From the NCBI RefSeq assembly GCF_040939455.1, contig NC_134116.1, forward strand, positions 45,523,400-45,587,399: DNA of 64,000 nt, read 5' to 3'. This stretch comes from Microcebus murinus. Lineage: Eukaryota > Chordata > Mammalia > Primates > Cheirogaleidae. Shown piece by piece: positions 63,031-64,000 of this stretch; within the stretch, counting starts at the first letter, position 1, and every line of letters starts with the position of its first letter. Under the pieces are notes generated by a model, which ran no database searches, was not told where the DNA came from, and worked only from the letters and a program-made list of their open reading frames with translations. The translations under genes were made by a program, and so were the position numbers.

Positions 63031-64000
63031 GGTTTTCTGTTTAAAATGTTATCATCTTGGTAGGCTTTGTATGTGATATAAAATATCAACTGACCCTATT
63101 TCTCTTACCTACTTATTATATATATATATAAACATATGTGTACCAATTATACAAAATATATACTAATTACATAGTTAATATGGATGATATAGATGGATTT
63201 TGGGTTCACTTCATTGCAGCCTCTGTATCTATCAAGAGGAATGCGGTGCTCAGCACTCGCTGGGCATAACGCATCACTAGCTGGCTAATGAGCCCCGAAT
63301 ACTCAGGGGTGCTCATGGCTGGGCTGTGCGTTATCAATGTGTGCAATACCCAAGCATGCTTCTGGCATTCCCACCAAACACATGCTTGATAGCTACCCAT
63401 TCAGTTACTCCTATACTTTCTAAAGCTTGATTTATTCTTTAGATTAACAGTGTTGAGAACTAAATAAGCAAATTCATGTACATTTATAATTTTAATAATT
63501 TCATGCTCTACCCCCAAAAGATTTCAAAGAGATGTGTAAGAGTTTTACTTCCTAAAATTCATTGACTTAGTCATACAAAACACATGAATTGAATGTATTT
63601 CTGAAACTTTTCTTTTGTATTTCAACTTAACCTGTTTATATATTGGTAAAATCAGTGTTGTGCCTGCTTTTAAATGCACACTGATTTCAACTTCAATGTC
63701 TAACTACTTTTGGTACATTTTCTGATAGAAAAGCATGGCCCCATAACTTAAAGTCAGTACTGTATGTAGCCTTTTCAAGATATTATATTTATATTTATCC
63801 AGTTTTCAGGAGTTTGTCTATTCATTTGGATGTTTTTGCATAATTCTGTAACATTTTTCTGATTCCTCCAAATTATTCTTTATGATTTGTTCTCATATTT
63901 TCTAAAAAGTGTAAAAATATCAAGACTTTCTTCACCTGTGCTCAGTGGCAAAAAACACATGGAAAATAGAAAAAGGAGGCTTCCTTTTTGAGGATTAAAT
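63031..64000. other. Unique DNA with an imperfect hairpin
   Basis: Mostly AT-rich and unrecognised. A CpG-containing, less AT-rich patch at 63220-63400 holds a 69-nt imperfect hairpin (63266-63334); see findings. The minus ORF over it (63206-63400) has no domain. The last 500 bases show no feature. Confidence 0.5.

Overview
This window looks like mammalian nuclear DNA, and the repeats point to a strepsirrhine primate, most likely a lemur. The strongest clue is the set of dimeric Alu SINEs whose middle A-rich linker carries 'aattggccaactgatatatata', a variant I associate with lemur/loris Alus rather than monkey or ape Alus. L1 3' ends of a type I associate with strepsirrhines ('cataatatgctagaataaa', or a G/C-homopolymer-rich 3' UTR) agree with this. 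The genus cannot be fixed by eye.

I find no protein-coding gene, no exon I would defend, no CpG island, tRNA, rRNA or CRISPR array. The sequence is strongly AT-rich and reads as intergenic desert or a very large intron. Every open reading frame of any length is a chance ORF in AT-rich DNA, a translated microsatellite (Ser/Leu/Pro/Phe or Lys/Glu/Arg repeats), or a piece of a LINE.

Layout. 1-7.5 kb: mostly unique AT-rich DNA. 7.5-15.4 kb: two copies of one hAT-like DNA transposon in opposite orientation, two L1 3' scraps, a (TG)n array and a complete minus-strand Alu with clear target-site duplication (TSD). 15.4-24.4 kb: mostly unique DNA with L2/MIR scraps and a 177-nt pure-purine microsatellite at 19.25 kb. 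24.4-29.1 kb: a degraded L2, an old L1 3' end, then a younger L1 with a 5' inversion (twin priming) and a matching TSD at both ends. 30.3-32.5 kb: an ancient L1 split by an Alu whose linker has grown into a (GGAA)n(GAAA)n array, then an MLT1 LTR. 34.5-41.6 kb: Alu fragments, an L2, a (TA)n array and an L1 tail. 45.3 kb: a truncated lemur-type L1. 50-54.4 kb: two near-identical young Alus, an older Alu inside a MIR, and a full-length non-autonomous Tigger-type transposon split by one of the young Alus. 56.2-62.1 kb: two MLT2 LTRs in opposite orientation, an MLT1 LTR split by an Alu-derived microsatellite, an L1 3' end, and L2/LTR-like fragments.

No genes act together here. What can be read is the order of insertions: ancient L2/MIR/L1M and LTRs (MLT1, MLT2), then Tigger/hAT elements, then older Alus and L1s, then the CpG-rich young Alus. 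I did not find a convincing undescribed biological system. The most interesting observations are the nested insertions, the twin-primed L1, three long polypurine arrays (two grown from Alu A-rich sites), and a few hairpins and TAATTA-rich unique segments that need comparative data.
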